A stretch of DNA of 64,000 nt from Eublepharis macularius. Its lineage: Eukaryota; Chordata; Lepidosauria; Squamata; Eublepharidae. Positions 9,375 to 20,092 of this stretch are shown here, in pieces (position 1 is the first letter of the stretch; each line of letters opens with the position of its first letter). Below the pieces are notes generated by a model. That model was not told where the DNA came from. It was given only the letters and a program-made list of their open reading frames with translations, and searched no databases. The position numbers and the translations under genes are program-made. Location of the stretch: the NCBI RefSeq assembly GCF_028583425.1, contig NC_072805.1:10622501-10686500 (forward strand), read 5' to 3'.

Positions 9375-11460
9375 ACCAGTTGTCTGATCTGAGCTATGCT
9401 TGTGCTCAGTTAGGGCCAAAATGTTTTTATGATGACTGTGTCAAATGCTTTTCTTTTATTTCTGACCTTTTGTTTTTATTGCTGGCTTTTAGTTCTCTCA
9501 TAGTTCCATTTTATATCTCAAAAATGGAAGAGTTGCCGCACAGTACTAAAGAGAGTTTAAACCATATGAGCCCAGTGACCCAAGCTGTCTTCAAAGGGCG
9601 TAACTCCTCTTAAGATTGCACTTTCAGTAACCAAGCAGAATTCTGGGCTACATTTTGAAACCAGTGCCAAGAAACCATTATCACTTACTGGCAGGTTACA
9701 ATTAAAAAGAAAAACATTGGGTCTAGCAAAAAAAGGGGGCTCAAGGCCACATTGTCAAGATGTGGTATATATATAAATGCACAATAAAACATTGGACCAG
9801 TTATGTTAAACAGGCAATGAACGGGCCTTATCTTCTCCCCTAGAGCGTTGACACCTGTAAAGCCACATATGGGCGTCTGGAGCTGGAGATGGCAGGCAAG
9901 CCAGCTGTGTTTATAGATCAGGTATCTTTATAGGCTTGATCTGTTCTTCTTCAGCTCAGACCTATTTTTGCATCTTAAGGAAATGAAGAATGAAATCCCA
10001 AAGCCCAGTGAGCCTCCTCAGATCCCACAGAAGTCCATGGCAATTGGGCTGCCTAAATGTGTGGCAGGAGGAAGGGCAGCCCGTGTTGCGGCAGGGGCCA
10101 TACATGCAAGGTGTGGTTTCTGTAGTTTAACAGATCGTATTTGGCTCACACACAAAAGGCATTTCAGGTTCTGCAGTTTTCAATAATGCAGAAATTAGGG
10201 TTGCCATCCTTCCAGGGGATGGCAGGGAAGCCCCCATGCCCAGGCCGTAGGCTGCACCGTGCTTCTTTGCTCCTGTGGGAGCAAGGAGCAGTGACAGGCA
10301 GCAATGTCATGCAATGATGCATGATGTCACTTCCAGTTTGTACTTGGAAATGATGTTGCAATGCTCTAGAAATTGCACATCTCTGGGTAAATAAATAGAG
10401 ATGCGAGAATTCTTAGAGCATCATGATGTCACTTCCAGGTAAAAACTGTAAGTGATGTCATAACATCACACACCATCATGCAACATTGCTGTCTGCCATG
10501 AAAGGCTCCTGCTAGTTGTCAGCATTCAGCTGGCTGCCCTAGCAGAAATATCAGTGCTACAGCAGAAGCCCCAGACTCAAACACCAGCATTGTGAATTCA
10601 GTGTAATGTGTAGTGAAGCCAGGAATTCCCTCTTTCTGCCACCATCGGAGAGCTGCTACCAGTCAATGTAGAGAATATATATGGAACTAGACAAATCAAT
10701 GGTCTGTCCCAATAGCTAGAAGTTTTCTTAGGTCAGATGCAAAAACATAACACAGACCTTAAGCAAGTAGGTAAAATGGTATTCAATGCACAGCCATTCT
10801 AACATTTCTGTTCAAAGTACGCACTCAAGCTGGAATGTAAGTTAAACTACAGTTTGCTCAACTGCACCACTGAATGGAATCTCATAACAGAAATAGGCAT
10901 GTCTCTGGCATTTTCATGTTGCAGCCAACACTTCCATTAATCAATGCTATCTCAATCCAAAAAGCGGTGCTGCCCCAACTTCTATTTTTTTCCTGCCATG
11001 TGCCACTGCAGTTTGCAGCAACTGATACATACTAGCGGTTGGCAGTGATGCCCAGATGAAGCATATACTGAAGACAGGTCAATGGGAGGGAAGGATAAGT
11101 TGATTTCCCAAACCCAAAGCACAGTCTCAATTCAGCCTCCCCAACTCACTGTCCCGTCATATCACAAACTCATCTATAAGGAGAAAATACAAGTAATTAT
11201 TTACAAGGCGGGTGTGATGGTGAAATATAGAGAAGTGCTTTGCCAACTGTATATCATATAATGTCAAACTGTAGATCCTTTGTTTATGCACCATTGTAAA
11301 TTATAGTCTCAACACAGACTTTAAAAAATAAAACTTTTACTGGAAATAAACCAGATCAAATGTCCATGATATGGGATTTTTCATTATCCGTGTACAGCTA
11401 AAACTCATACTAAAAATAAAAGGTTGGCTTCTACCAGCTTTTCCACTGATGCAGAGGGGA
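9375..11460. other. No gene recognised; one diverged dispersed repeat
   Basis: About 10,198-10,500 begins AGGGTTGCCATCC and carries repeated ATGATGTCACTTCCAG blocks, related to 7,170-7,440. The rest is unassigned AT-rich sequence. Confidence 0.4.
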
Positions 11461-11920
11461 CTAGGCTCTAGGGATGTGCGTTTCAGCTTTCTGAATGCCG
11501 AAAGAAAGCTGAAACAAAAGTGTTTCGGCTTCTTTCGGGTTAGCCGAAACGTTTCGGAGAAAGCCGAAACGTTCCGGCTAGCCGAAAGAAAAAAACCCGA
11601 AACGTTTTGGCTTCTTTCGGCTTTCTTTTGGCTTTTCAATGGGAAAATGCCTCCGTCTTCCCGGCCGTCTGGGGGAGGCATTTTCCCACCGAATCAGCCC
11701 AAAATTGGTGGGGACCTTCCTCTAACCCCTCTCTAAAAACCCCCCAAGGTTCAGACCGATTAGACTTTGGGGGGCCATGTTATGGCCCCCCAAAGCAGGT
11801 CCCCCTATCCTCCCATAAGAAAGAAAAGGAGCAGCATATTGTTAGCATGCTGCTGCTCATCTTCTTCATTATTTCTTATGGGGAAAAATGAAGAAGCAGG
11901 CTTCCTTTGCCAGGGGTGGC

Positions 11921-12600
11921 ATTTTGCATGCAAAATGCCCCCTTACCCTCAGGGGCCCTTCTCCCACCCTTCCTCCCACCCCCCACCAAGGCTCAGCCTG
12001 CTCCCACTTGGGGGGGGGCATTTCATGGCCTCCCCAAGTAGGTGCTCTGCTCTCATCTCTACCACTGACAGCTGGGGGAGGCTTGTCTTGCCAGGGGTGG
12101 CATTTTGCATGCAAAATGCCCCCCAGCCCTCTGGGGAACTCCCACCCCTCCTCCCACCCCCCACCAAGGCTCAGACTGCTCCCACTTGGGGAGGGGGCAT
12201 TTCATGGATTCCCCAAGTAGGTGCTCTTTTCTCTACCACTGACAGCTGGGGGAGGCTTGTCTTGCCAGGAGTGGCATTTTGCATGCAAAATGCCCCCCAA
12301 CCCTCTGGGGCCCTTCTCCCACCCTTCCTCCCACCCCCCACCAAGGCTCAGACTGCTCCCACTTGGGGGGGGGGGCATTTCATGGCCTCCCCAAGTAGGT
12401 GCTCTTTTCTCTACCACTGACAGCTGGGGGAGGCTTGTCTTGCCAGGGGTGGCATTTTGCATGCAAAATGCCCCCCAGCCCTCAGGGGCCCTTCTCCCAC
12501 CCCTCCTCCCACCCCCCACCAAGGCTCAGCCTGCTCCCACTTGGGGGGGCCATTTCATGGCCTCCCCAAGTAGGTCCTCTCAGCCCCCAAAGTCCACCCC
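11921..12600. repeat. Left-arm array: four units of a 178-bp repeat
   Basis: ATTTTGCATGCAAAAT, itself a palindrome, occurs at 11,921, 12,102, 12,276 and 12,454 (spacing 181, 174 and 178). Each is followed by a C-rich CTCCCACCCCCCACCAAGG block, CCCACTTGGGGG, CATTTCATGG and CCCCAAGTAGGTGCTC. Units differ mainly in C/G-run length. Confidence 0.85.
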
Positions 12601-13075
12601 CTACAGCCCCACACAAACCCAATTCCCCCCCAGCTGCCACACACAGACCCAAATCCCCACATTAGCCCCTCACAGACCCAAATCCACCCCCACCTGCCCC
12701 ACACCCATAACCCCAGGAACAGGCTGGCAAAGGCCAGCCCTCTCCCTTTGTTCCCTATGCTGGGAACTTCTAAACTCTCTTTCCCTGGGCAATTCTGCAC
12801 AGCCCAGGGGTGCCACAATGGTGGGCACACTTCTGAGTGCCAGCTGGTCCCTGTGAAAGAGCACCTGAACCACAGACACCCTCCCTCAAATTCCCCCACC
12901 ACCTACAGAGATGGCTGGCCAGCCAGCCCCATTGTTCCCTATGATGGGAACCAACTGCACAACAAAGAATAAATCACGAACAACACAAAATAAAGTTTTT
13001 TTTAAATTATTTTCTCCCTTTCAAAGTACAAGTAGGCAAAGCATTATGACACATTACACCAGCAGTCCCCCACAC

Positions 13076-13860
13076 AGAAAAATTAACACAACTCACTTAA
13101 CATCAGAGAATCACAAAACACGATTCCTGTCAAAAACACTTTATTTCTTGAACAGCTTTAGGTTACACAGCAGGGGGGCACACCAAAGGGCATGGCAGCA
13201 GTATCTTACACAAAAATAACACAACTCACTTAACATCAGAGAATCACAAAAGCACAAAAACACGATTCCTGTCAAAAACACTTTATTTCTTGAACAGCTT
13301 TAGGATACACAGCAGGGGGGCGCACCAAAGGGCATGATAGAAGTGTACTACACAAAATAATACAACCTACTTCACCGTTTTTGACAGCAGTTGTGTTTGT
13401 GTGATTCTCTGATGTGAAGTGAGTTGTGTTATTTTTATGTAGTACACTGCTTTCATGCCCTGTTGTGCCTTCCTACTGTGTAACCTAAAGCAGTTAAGGA
13501 AATAAAGTGCTTCTGACAGCAATATTTTGGGGTGATTCTCTGATGTTAAGTGAGTTGTGTTATTTTTGTGTAAGATACTGCTGCCATGCCCTTTGGTGCG
13601 CCCCCCTGCTGTGTATCCTAAAGCTGTTCAAGAAATAAAGTGTTTTTGACAGGAATTGTGCTTTTGTGATTCTCTGATGTTAAGTGAGTTGTGTTATTTT
13701 TGTGTAAGATACTGCTGCCATGCCCTTTGGTGTGCCCCCCTGCTGTGTAACCTAAAGCTGTTCAAGAAATAAAGTGTTTTTGACAGGAATCGTGTTTTGT
13801 GATTCTCTGATGTTAAGTGAGTTGTGTTAATTTTTCTGTGTGGGGGACTGCTGGTGTAAT
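13076..13860. repeat. Roughly 131-bp repeats around the palindrome centre
   Basis: Two units lie in the left arm (ATCAGAGAATCACAA near 13,101 and 13,237). Four inverted units lie in the right arm (GATTCTCTGATG near 13,401, 13,532, 13,668 and 13,801). Each carries an AATAAAGTG-type block and a TGCCCTTTGGTG-type block. The unequal number on the two sides shows copy-number change after the palindrome formed. Confidence 0.8.
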
Positions 13861-13982
13861 GTGTCATAATGCTTTGCCTACTTGTACTTTGAAAGGGAGA
13901 AAATAATTTTTAAAAAACTTTATTTTGTGTTGGTTGTTGTGGGTTTTCCGGGCTGTATTGCCGTGGTCTTGGCATTGTAGTT

Positions 13983-14024
13983 CCTGACGTTTCGCCAGCA
14001 GCTGTGGCTGGCATCTTCAGAGGT
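13983..14024 (-). ncRNA. Hammerhead-like motif in Penelope copy 1
   Basis: On the minus strand: CCT (stem I), CTGAAGA, one extra T, stem II GCCAGC/GCTGGC, GAA, self-complementary ACGT (stem III), C at the cleavage position, then AGG closing stem I. All core residues are present. Minimal hammerheads of this kind are reported in the terminal repeats of metazoan Penelope-like elements. Confidence 0.65.
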
Positions 14025-14091
14025 GTAGCACCAAAAGACAGAGATCTCTCAGTGTCACAGTGTGGAAAAGATGTAGGTCATTTGTATCTAC

Positions 14092-14853
14092 TCAGGAGGG
14101 GTGGGGTTGAGCTGAGTCATCCTGTAAGAGTTTCCCAGGGTGTGGAATGCTAATGGCGGGAGGCTTCACTGTATCCTGAGGAGGTTCTTTTGCATATGGA
14201 TTGGTACTTGATGTGCTAATCTTCTCTGCAGGGCTATTGTCGGGGATAGAATGTTTTGTTAGCCTGGTGTTTTTCAGAACTGGAAACCATGCTCTGTTCA
14301 TTCTTAAGGTTTCTTCTTTCCTGTTGAAGTTTTGCTTATGCTTGTGAATTTCACTGGCTTTCCTGTGCAGTCTGACAAAGTAGTTGGAAGTGTTGTCCAG
14401 TATTTTGGTGTCCTGGAATAAGATACTGTGCCCTGTTTGAGTTAGGCTATGTTCAGACACTGCTGATTTTTCAGGTTGTCCAAGTCTGCAGTGTCTTTCA
14501 TGTTCTTTTATTCTTGTCTGGATGCTACGCTTTGTGGTCCCAATGTAAACTTGTCCACAGCTGCAGGGTATACGGTATACTCCTGCAGACGTGAGGGGGT
14601 CTCTACTGTCTTTTGCTGATCGTAGCATCTGTTGTATTTTTCGGGTGGGTCTGAATACTGCTTGAAGGTTATGCTTTTTCATAAGCTTTCCCATCTGATC
14701 AGTAATTCCTTTGATATATGGCAAAAACACTTTTCCTGTAGGAGACTGTTTTTCCTTGGTTGTTTGATTCATCCTGGGTTTGATTGCTCTTCGGATTTCA
14801 TTTCTGGAGTAGCCATTTGCCTGACATGCGTGGTTTAGATGATTAATTTTTAA
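14092..14853 (-). pseudogene. Penelope-like GIY-YIG endonuclease fragment
   Basis: This encodes the C-terminal part of a Penelope-like retroelement protein. The GIY-YIG signature is visible as GVYRIPC followed by CGQVYIG, then the conserved arginine region TKRSIQTRIKEHERHC. In this family the domain nicks target DNA to start reverse transcription. Upstream residues (about 50, PYIKGITDQMGK and onward) match the linker between reverse transcriptase and endonuclease. The catalytic reverse transcriptase is absent, so this is a 5'-truncated dead copy. An open frame continues to 14,937 only because it reads through into the host palindrome arm, so that N-terminal extension is not part of the gene. 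About 260 residues are homologous to the copies at 51.2 and 51.7 kb. Confidence 0.8.
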
Positions 14854-15274
14854 TTTATTTTGTGTTGTTCTTGTTTTATTCTTTGTTGTGCAGTTGGTTC
14901 CCATCATAGGGAACAATGGGGCTGGCTGGCCAGCCATCTCTGTAGGTGGTGGGGGAATTTGAGGGAGGGTGTCTGTGGTTCAGGTGCTCTTTCACAGGGA
15001 CCAGCTGGCACTCAGAAGTGTGCCCACCATTGTGGCACCCCTGGGCTGTGCAGAATTGCCCAGGGAAAGAGAGTTTAGAAGTTCCCAGCATAGGGAACAA
15101 AGGGAGAGGGCTGGCCTTTGCCAGCCTGTTCCTGGGGTTATGGGTGTGGGGCAGGTGGGGGTGGATTTGGGTCTGTGAGGGGCTAATGTGGGGATTTGGG
15201 TCTGTGTGTGGCAGCTGGGGGGGAATTGGGTTTGTGTGGGGCTGTAAGGGGTGGACTTTAGGGGCTGAGAGGAC

Positions 15275-15960
15275 CTACTTGGGGAGGCCATGAAATGCCC
15301 CCCCCCAAGTGGGAGCAGGCTGAGCCTTGGTGGGGGGTGGGAGGAGGGGTGGGAGAAGGGCCCCTGAGGGCTGGGGGGCATTTTGCATGCAAAATGCCAC
15401 CCCTGGCAAGACAAGCCTCCCCCAGTTGTCAGTGGTAGAGAAAAGAGCACCTACTTGGGGAGGCCATGAAATGCCCCCCCCAAGTGGGAGCAGTCTGAGC
15501 CTTGGTGGGGGGTGGGAGGAAGGGTGGGAGAAGGACCCCAGAGGGTTGGGGGGCATTTTGCATGCAAAATGCCACTCCTGGCAAGACAAGCCTCCCCCAG
15601 TTGTCAGTGGTAGAGAAAAGAGCACCTACTTGGGGAGGCCATGAAATGCCCCCCCCAAGTGGGAGCAGTCTGAGCCTTGGTGGGGGTGGAAGGAGGGGTG
15701 GGAGAAGGGCCCCAGAGGGCTGGGGGGCATTTTGCATGCAAAATGCCACCCCTGGCAAGACAAGCCTCCCCCAGCTGTCAGTGGTAGAGATGAGAGCAGA
15801 GCACCTACTTGGGGAGGCCATGAAATGCCCCCCCAAGTGGGAGCAGGCTGAGCCTTGGTGGGGGGTGGGAGGAAGGGTGGTAGAAGGGCCCCTGAGGGTA
15901 AGGGGGCATTTTGCATGCAAAATGCCACCCCTGGAAAAGGAAGCCTGCCTCTTCATTTTT
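15275..15960. repeat. Right-arm array: four inverted units of the 178-bp repeat
   Basis: ATTTTGCATGCAAAAT recurs at about 15,380, 15,555, 15,729 and 15,908, in mirror order to the left arm. The unit count equals the left arm (four), unlike the inner 131-bp repeats. Confidence 0.85.
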
Positions 15961-16360
15961 TCCCCATAGGAAATGAAGAAGATGAGCAGCAGCATGCTAA
16001 CAATATGCTGCTCCTTTGCTTTCTTATGGGAGGATAGGGGGACCTGATTTGGGGGGCCATAACATGGCCCCCCAAAGTCCAATCGGTCTGAAACTTGGGG
16101 GTTTTTTTAGAGAGGGGTTAGAGGAAGGTCCCCGCCAATTTTGGGCTGATTCGGTGGGAAAATGCCTCCCCCAGACGTCCGGGAAGACGGAGGCATTTTC
16201 CCATTGAAAAAGCCAAAAGCCGAAAGCCGAAAGAAAGCTGAAACAAAGCCGAAAGCCGAAAGCCGAAACAGCTGGCCGTTTCGGCTTTCAGCTTATTCGA
16301 AAGAGATTCTTCTTTCGGCTTTAGCCGAAAGTTTTTGGCTTGCACACCCCTATTAGGCTC

Positions 16361-17200
16361 TCCTTTTGTGCTACAAAAAGATTACTTCAGGGACTGTAGG
16401 ATCTACATAGCAAAAAAAGAGGAATAATTGGACAAGATCTGTCCTTTCTTCCCCTTTTATCAGTAGAAAAACTGATGAAAAACTAATAGGACCCAACTCC
16501 AAAACTAGAAGTTAAGAAGCATTTGTAGAAAATGAATCTCAAAGTACACTTAAAAAAAAACCCTTCGGACTATGGTTGTTAAGATAAATTATCTTAATTC
16601 CTCTTTATACAGTTTCTCCCAGAAATTCAATAATTCTTTTTTGATCAAAGAGATGTTTCAAGAGAGAAGGGACGGGAAAGGAGGTTCTGCAAAATTTCAC
16701 TCTGTAGATGCCCAGAGGCAGGCAATGCCTTCCCATATCTTCCAACCCTCCTGTTACAGCACCACCCTGTGGTGTGTACCATTAAACAACTGCAAGGTCT
16801 GAAGTTAAAACAGGGTGGATTGGTTTCTCTTCAAAGAGAAACTGAAGAGAAATTAAAGAGAAAACAAAGAAAAAGAGGAATCAATGACTATATGTAAAAA
16901 GGAATTTCAGAAAAAGAAATCCCTTTCCTCATAGCATCACTACTTTGATCTAATTTATATGTCACAAAATTAAGAATTACGGGGTCTGACCGTCTGAGGG
17001 AACTACAACTCCTAAAATCATGAGTCTAGCTTCCTACTAGCAAGCAACCGCTTCCACCTACAAACTCATCACATGCCATACAATTATCCCTCCTAAGAAA
17101 GAGCTTCCCATGGCTCCAGTTCTGGTGCTAGTTGTATCTGGAGCACATTTAGCTAACCAAATCAGGAGCACCAGCAAGGAACATGGACAAAATAATTTTT
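16361..17200. other. No gene recognised
   Basis: AT-rich sequence with several short homopolymers. A GGAACTACAACTCCTAAAAT block near 17,000 is a common remnant of dispersed repeats. Confidence 0.35.
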
Positions 17201-17822
17201 TTTAAAAATTCATAGTGACCACATACAAAAACAAGTCCAAAACCCTGGACCTAGAAACATGAAATTTGGGGAAAACATTCCTTTCATGATGTAAACACCC
17301 CCTAAGAAGGGATTTTAAGAAATTCACCCCTGAAGGGGGTAAAAAGGGGTCAAGAGAGGTTTTCTCCAAGGGATAAAGCTTCCCTGTGGGGCTGGCAGGC
17401 TGCTGCCTGCTTGCGCCCCTGCCCACTGCCAGCTCAGCCACTCTTCCCTGAATGGGCCAGCCTTTCAAGATCATTTGCATATGTGGGCTGATTGGGGCTC
17501 ACAACATTCCATACCTCATTCCCGCCCCCTGCCCCACAGTTGAAACACAGAGGTCATTTGCATATGTGGCCTGATTGGTCCTCACCCCCCACATTCTAAA
17601 CAGTATGCAGTTGCTTTTGGGAGTCATTGAATGTGTCCTGAGGTAACATGCACCTCCCAGTCTTCCCCTCAAAGTTCACTAGGGTTGCCAATCTCCCTGT
17701 GGGGCCTGGCTTTCCTGTGTGGCTGGAAACAAAACACAAACCAAAAAAGGTTACATACCATAAGCATTATAAGTGGATTTAAAGTAGTTAGATACTGTAG
17801 TGAAGCACGGGTATCAAGCTAG
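17201..17822. mobile_element. Possible Helitron-like or other dispersed repeat ending in CTAGT
   Basis: Contains the AACATGAAATTTGGGG and GGTCATTTGCATATGTGG blocks typical of abundant lepidosaur repeats. It ends with GAAGCACGGGTATCAAGCTAGT. The CTAG-type 3' end without TSD would fit a Helitron, but I could not identify a clear 5' TC end or a subterminal hairpin. Confidence 0.3.
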
Positions 17823-18265
17823 TTTTTAATAAACTAAAAGAAATGGTTGGAATTCGTGTTGGATTATTTGTGAATATGCAGCATGGTATGGAATCCTAGC
17901 AACAAACTAGTGTGAGAAAGATGATCGTGTAAAAAGAAAATAATTACCAAAAAATTTTTAGCCAATTGAGCCATGCTTTCCTATCTACTCCCGTTCCTCA
18001 TTTCCACTGCTTAAGTTTCCACCCAGTTATATATGACTCTCCATAATTTGGCCAGTATAGACTAAGTAACACTGCTGGATATAACTATGCTGCACACTGG
18101 GAGGAGGGGAGGTCCTCAAGATGCTGGAAGAAACTGGGAGTTATCTACATTCTTGACTAGAGTTACCAACCTCAAAGTGGATCTTGGAGTTCTCCCAGAA
18201 TTACAACTGATCTCGAGACTATAAAGATCAGTTGCTGTGGAGGAAATGGAAGCTTCAGATACAGT

Positions 18266-18635
18266 CAGGGCCGGCGCCACCATTGAGGCGGTGAGGTGGG
18301 CCCTGGGTGGGGGTGGAGGCGCATGCCACAGAGCTGGCGTACCTGGCCCATGGCTGCTACAGCCAGCCAGCTCCACGCTGCTGCTGCCACCACCACCGCC
18401 GCCACACGCCCCTGGCTGGGCGCAGCAGCCGTGGGCCAGGCACAACAGGCGGCCGGGATGGTGTGCGGAGCGCGGGCAGCCTTCGCACGCCACCCCAGCC
18501 ACCCACCGGCCAATTGCCCCGGCTTTGCTGTGCGATGGCATCATCACGTGATGACATTATCACGCAGTCTGGGGGTGCGCGTGCAGGCACACATGGGGAT
18601 TGCTGCAGGCACCAGAAACCCTGGTGCTGGCCATG
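18266..18635. mobile_element. Non-autonomous hAT element, 370 bp, perfect 8-bp TSD
   Basis: Begins CAGGGCCGGCGCCACC and ends ..GGTGCTGGCCATG. It is flanked by GATACAGT at 18,258-18,265 and 18,636-18,643. The interior is GC-rich with CAGC repeats and a TCATCACGTGATGACA palindrome. A related element is at 32,909-33,300. Open frames inside (up to 152 aa) are by-products of the GC-rich sequence. Confidence 0.85.
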
Positions 18636-18649
18636 GATACAGTCTAAGA

Positions 18650-18941
18650 TAGGTTTGCCAGTTCCTTGGTGGGGGTGGGGTTATCCCTACCCCCACCCCC
18701 AGCCCCCACCCACCACCTCGCCAGTGGTGCAAGAGGAAGAAAGAAAGGAAGGTGCAAGAATGTGATGGAGGAGCAAAATGCACTGCCATGCATGCCGGAG
18801 CACCTCCACATCAGGCCAGGAATAACATGTCAGGAATGAATAAAAATCAGCCCCCAAGTTTAGTATCCTCCTACACAACTGTCCCCCGTGACCCCTCCAT
18901 CCCCTGCTTCCCCCCCCCCCCCCCGGGACCTGGCAATCCTA
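18650..18941. mobile_element. hAT-like MITE, 292 bp, perfect 8-bp TSD
   Basis: Termini are TAGGTTTGCCAG and CTGGCAATCCTA. Flanks are GTCTAAGA at 18,642-18,649 and 18,942-18,949. The interior is C-rich with a long C-run near 18,910-18,924. Confidence 0.8.
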
Positions 18942-19053
18942 GTCTAAGAGAAAAAGAAATCCTAGAGTAACAGCAGACCCCTCCTGAGCTCCCTCTTCTC
19001 CCCCCACTCCCCCTTCCCCCAAATCTCCAGGAATTTCCCAAGCTGGACTTGGC

Positions 19054-19877
19054 AAGTCTGTTTCTGACGTGAGCTGTCATTTGTGCCGGGGAAGCTGATG
19101 CATATGCCGAAACCTTCAAGAGGTGATTACTGGGCCACACATCAGTTTCAATTTCCAATCCACATGCCAAGAACAGCAGGCTAATTTGCTTCCAGAGTCA
19201 ACCCAGTAAGTAAAAGAGGCAAATTAATTCAAGCAGCAGTCAATGAACAGGCCTCCTGCCAAGACAAAGGCGCTGGATTCTTTCCTTCATGGTTCATTCA
19301 AGAGCAAGGAACAGGGCACCGGTAAAAGCATCATTTCCCGTCGTTTACGCTCCCTTGGTTAAATTTTTCAAAAAACACTTGTGCCCCAAAAATCTGGGCA
19401 CAAATTTTATTAAATCATAACCTCAGCATTAGGAATGTCTCAAGGAATAGTGTGTGTCATTGTTGCAAAACTCTTTGAAATGAAAGTTGTTTTTGCTGCG
19501 CAATGGCCTGATGGAGGTACTTCCTTTCCAAATCATTTTGAAAAGAATGAAAGCATATTGATGCCGAATCGCCTCACGCTAGAACTGAAGCAAATATTTG
19601 CAAATATTCTAAACATTCCTCGTGTGCCAATTTCACTTCTTGTATTTCGAATGTAAAAATCTGAATTCAAAATTTGAGCACGTCTTTCAAATGTGAAATT
19701 GTGCCTCGGAATGGGAGTTGTGAGTGCTTTGAGACTTCTTGGCATCTCTTGGTTATTCTGGCAGCTGTCAGAGATGAAATTTCATATGCTGACAACTGTC
19801 AGAATTTCTCTGCAAGAAAGGTAGACTAGAAAGAAAGTCAATGAATAAATAAACTATCATAAACCCTCTTCAGCCTA
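19054..19877. other. No gene recognised
   Basis: Unassigned AT-rich sequence. Confidence 0.35.
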
Positions 19878-20092
19878 ACCTGACTAGCCCAGGCAAGTCC
19901 AGTCTCGTTAAGTCTCAGAAGCTAAACAAGGTCAGCCTTGGTTAGTAACTGAATGGGAGACCTCCAGGAAAGACCAAGGTTGGTATGTAGAGGCAGAAAG
20001 TGCCGTACTACCTTGTAAACCTCTTGCCTTGAAAACTCCAGCAGAGATTGCCATAAGTCAGCTATGACTTGTCTGCACTTTCCACCACCAAA
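19878..20092 (+). mobile_element. 5S rRNA-derived SINE
   Basis: The head matches the 3' half of 5S rRNA: CTCAGAAGCTAAACAAGGTC, then CTTGGTTAGTAACTGAATGG and GAGACCTCCAGG. These correspond to the internal promoter region of the 5S gene. The body and tail continue through GCCATAAGTCAGCTATGAC. Substitutions throughout show an old copy. It is not a functional 5S gene because the 5' half is missing and the tail is SINE-specific. Confidence 0.7.

Larger units (their letters stand above)
13933..14853 (-). mobile_element. Penelope-like element 3' fragment, 921 bp, perfect 14-bp TSD
   Basis: The insertion splits the right arm of the palindrome and is flanked by identical TTTATTTTGTGTTG copies (13,919-13,932 and 14,854-14,867). 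On the minus strand it encodes the end of a PLE protein, the 3' region with the hammerhead-like motif, and the end complementary to GGTTGTTGTGGG. It is 5'-truncated and lacks the reverse-transcriptase core. The arm resumes on the far side exactly where it stopped. Confidence 0.85.
11469..16352. mobile_element. Giant palindromic hAT-like foldback element, 4.9 kb
   Basis: The left terminus is TAGGGATGTGC (11,469) and the right is GCACACCCCTA (ends 16,352). They are inverted repeats with one mismatch. The flanking 8-mers CTAGGCTC (11,461-11,468) and TTAGGCTC (16,353-16,360) match at 7 of 8, as expected for a hAT target duplication. The left arm (to about 13,372) and right arm (from about 13,413) are near-complementary throughout. 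Each has subterminal clusters of CCGAAA/TTTCGG, four units of a 178-bp repeat and several units of a roughly 131-bp repeat around a central loop of about 40 bp. The right arm is longer because of a Penelope insertion (13,933-14,853) and extra 131-bp units. No transposase frame is present, so it is non-autonomous. Open frames in the arms are repeat translations. Confidence 0.75.
18158..19053. mobile_element. hAT-like MITE split by two later insertions
   Basis: The left part (TAGAGTTACCAACCTC to about 18,265) and the right part (AAATCTCCAGGAATTTCCC to GGACTTGGCAAG, about 18,950-19,053) are the two ends of the same MITE family seen intact at 63,411-63,601. Between them are a 370-bp hAT element and a second MITE, each with its own 8-bp TSD. 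This gives a clear order of three insertions. Confidence 0.6.

Noticed and set aside
11767..12856. Frames of more than 200 codons in both arms of the large palindrome
   Set aside because: They repeat the same peptide every 178 bp, exist in mirror form on the other strand and follow the tandem repeat. No domain, so a repeat artefact.
14092..14937. A 281-codon minus-strand frame as one intact gene
   Set aside because: Its first part is the palindrome arm and the rest a Penelope fragment. The join is an insertion boundary with a 14-bp TSD, so it is an accidental fusion frame.
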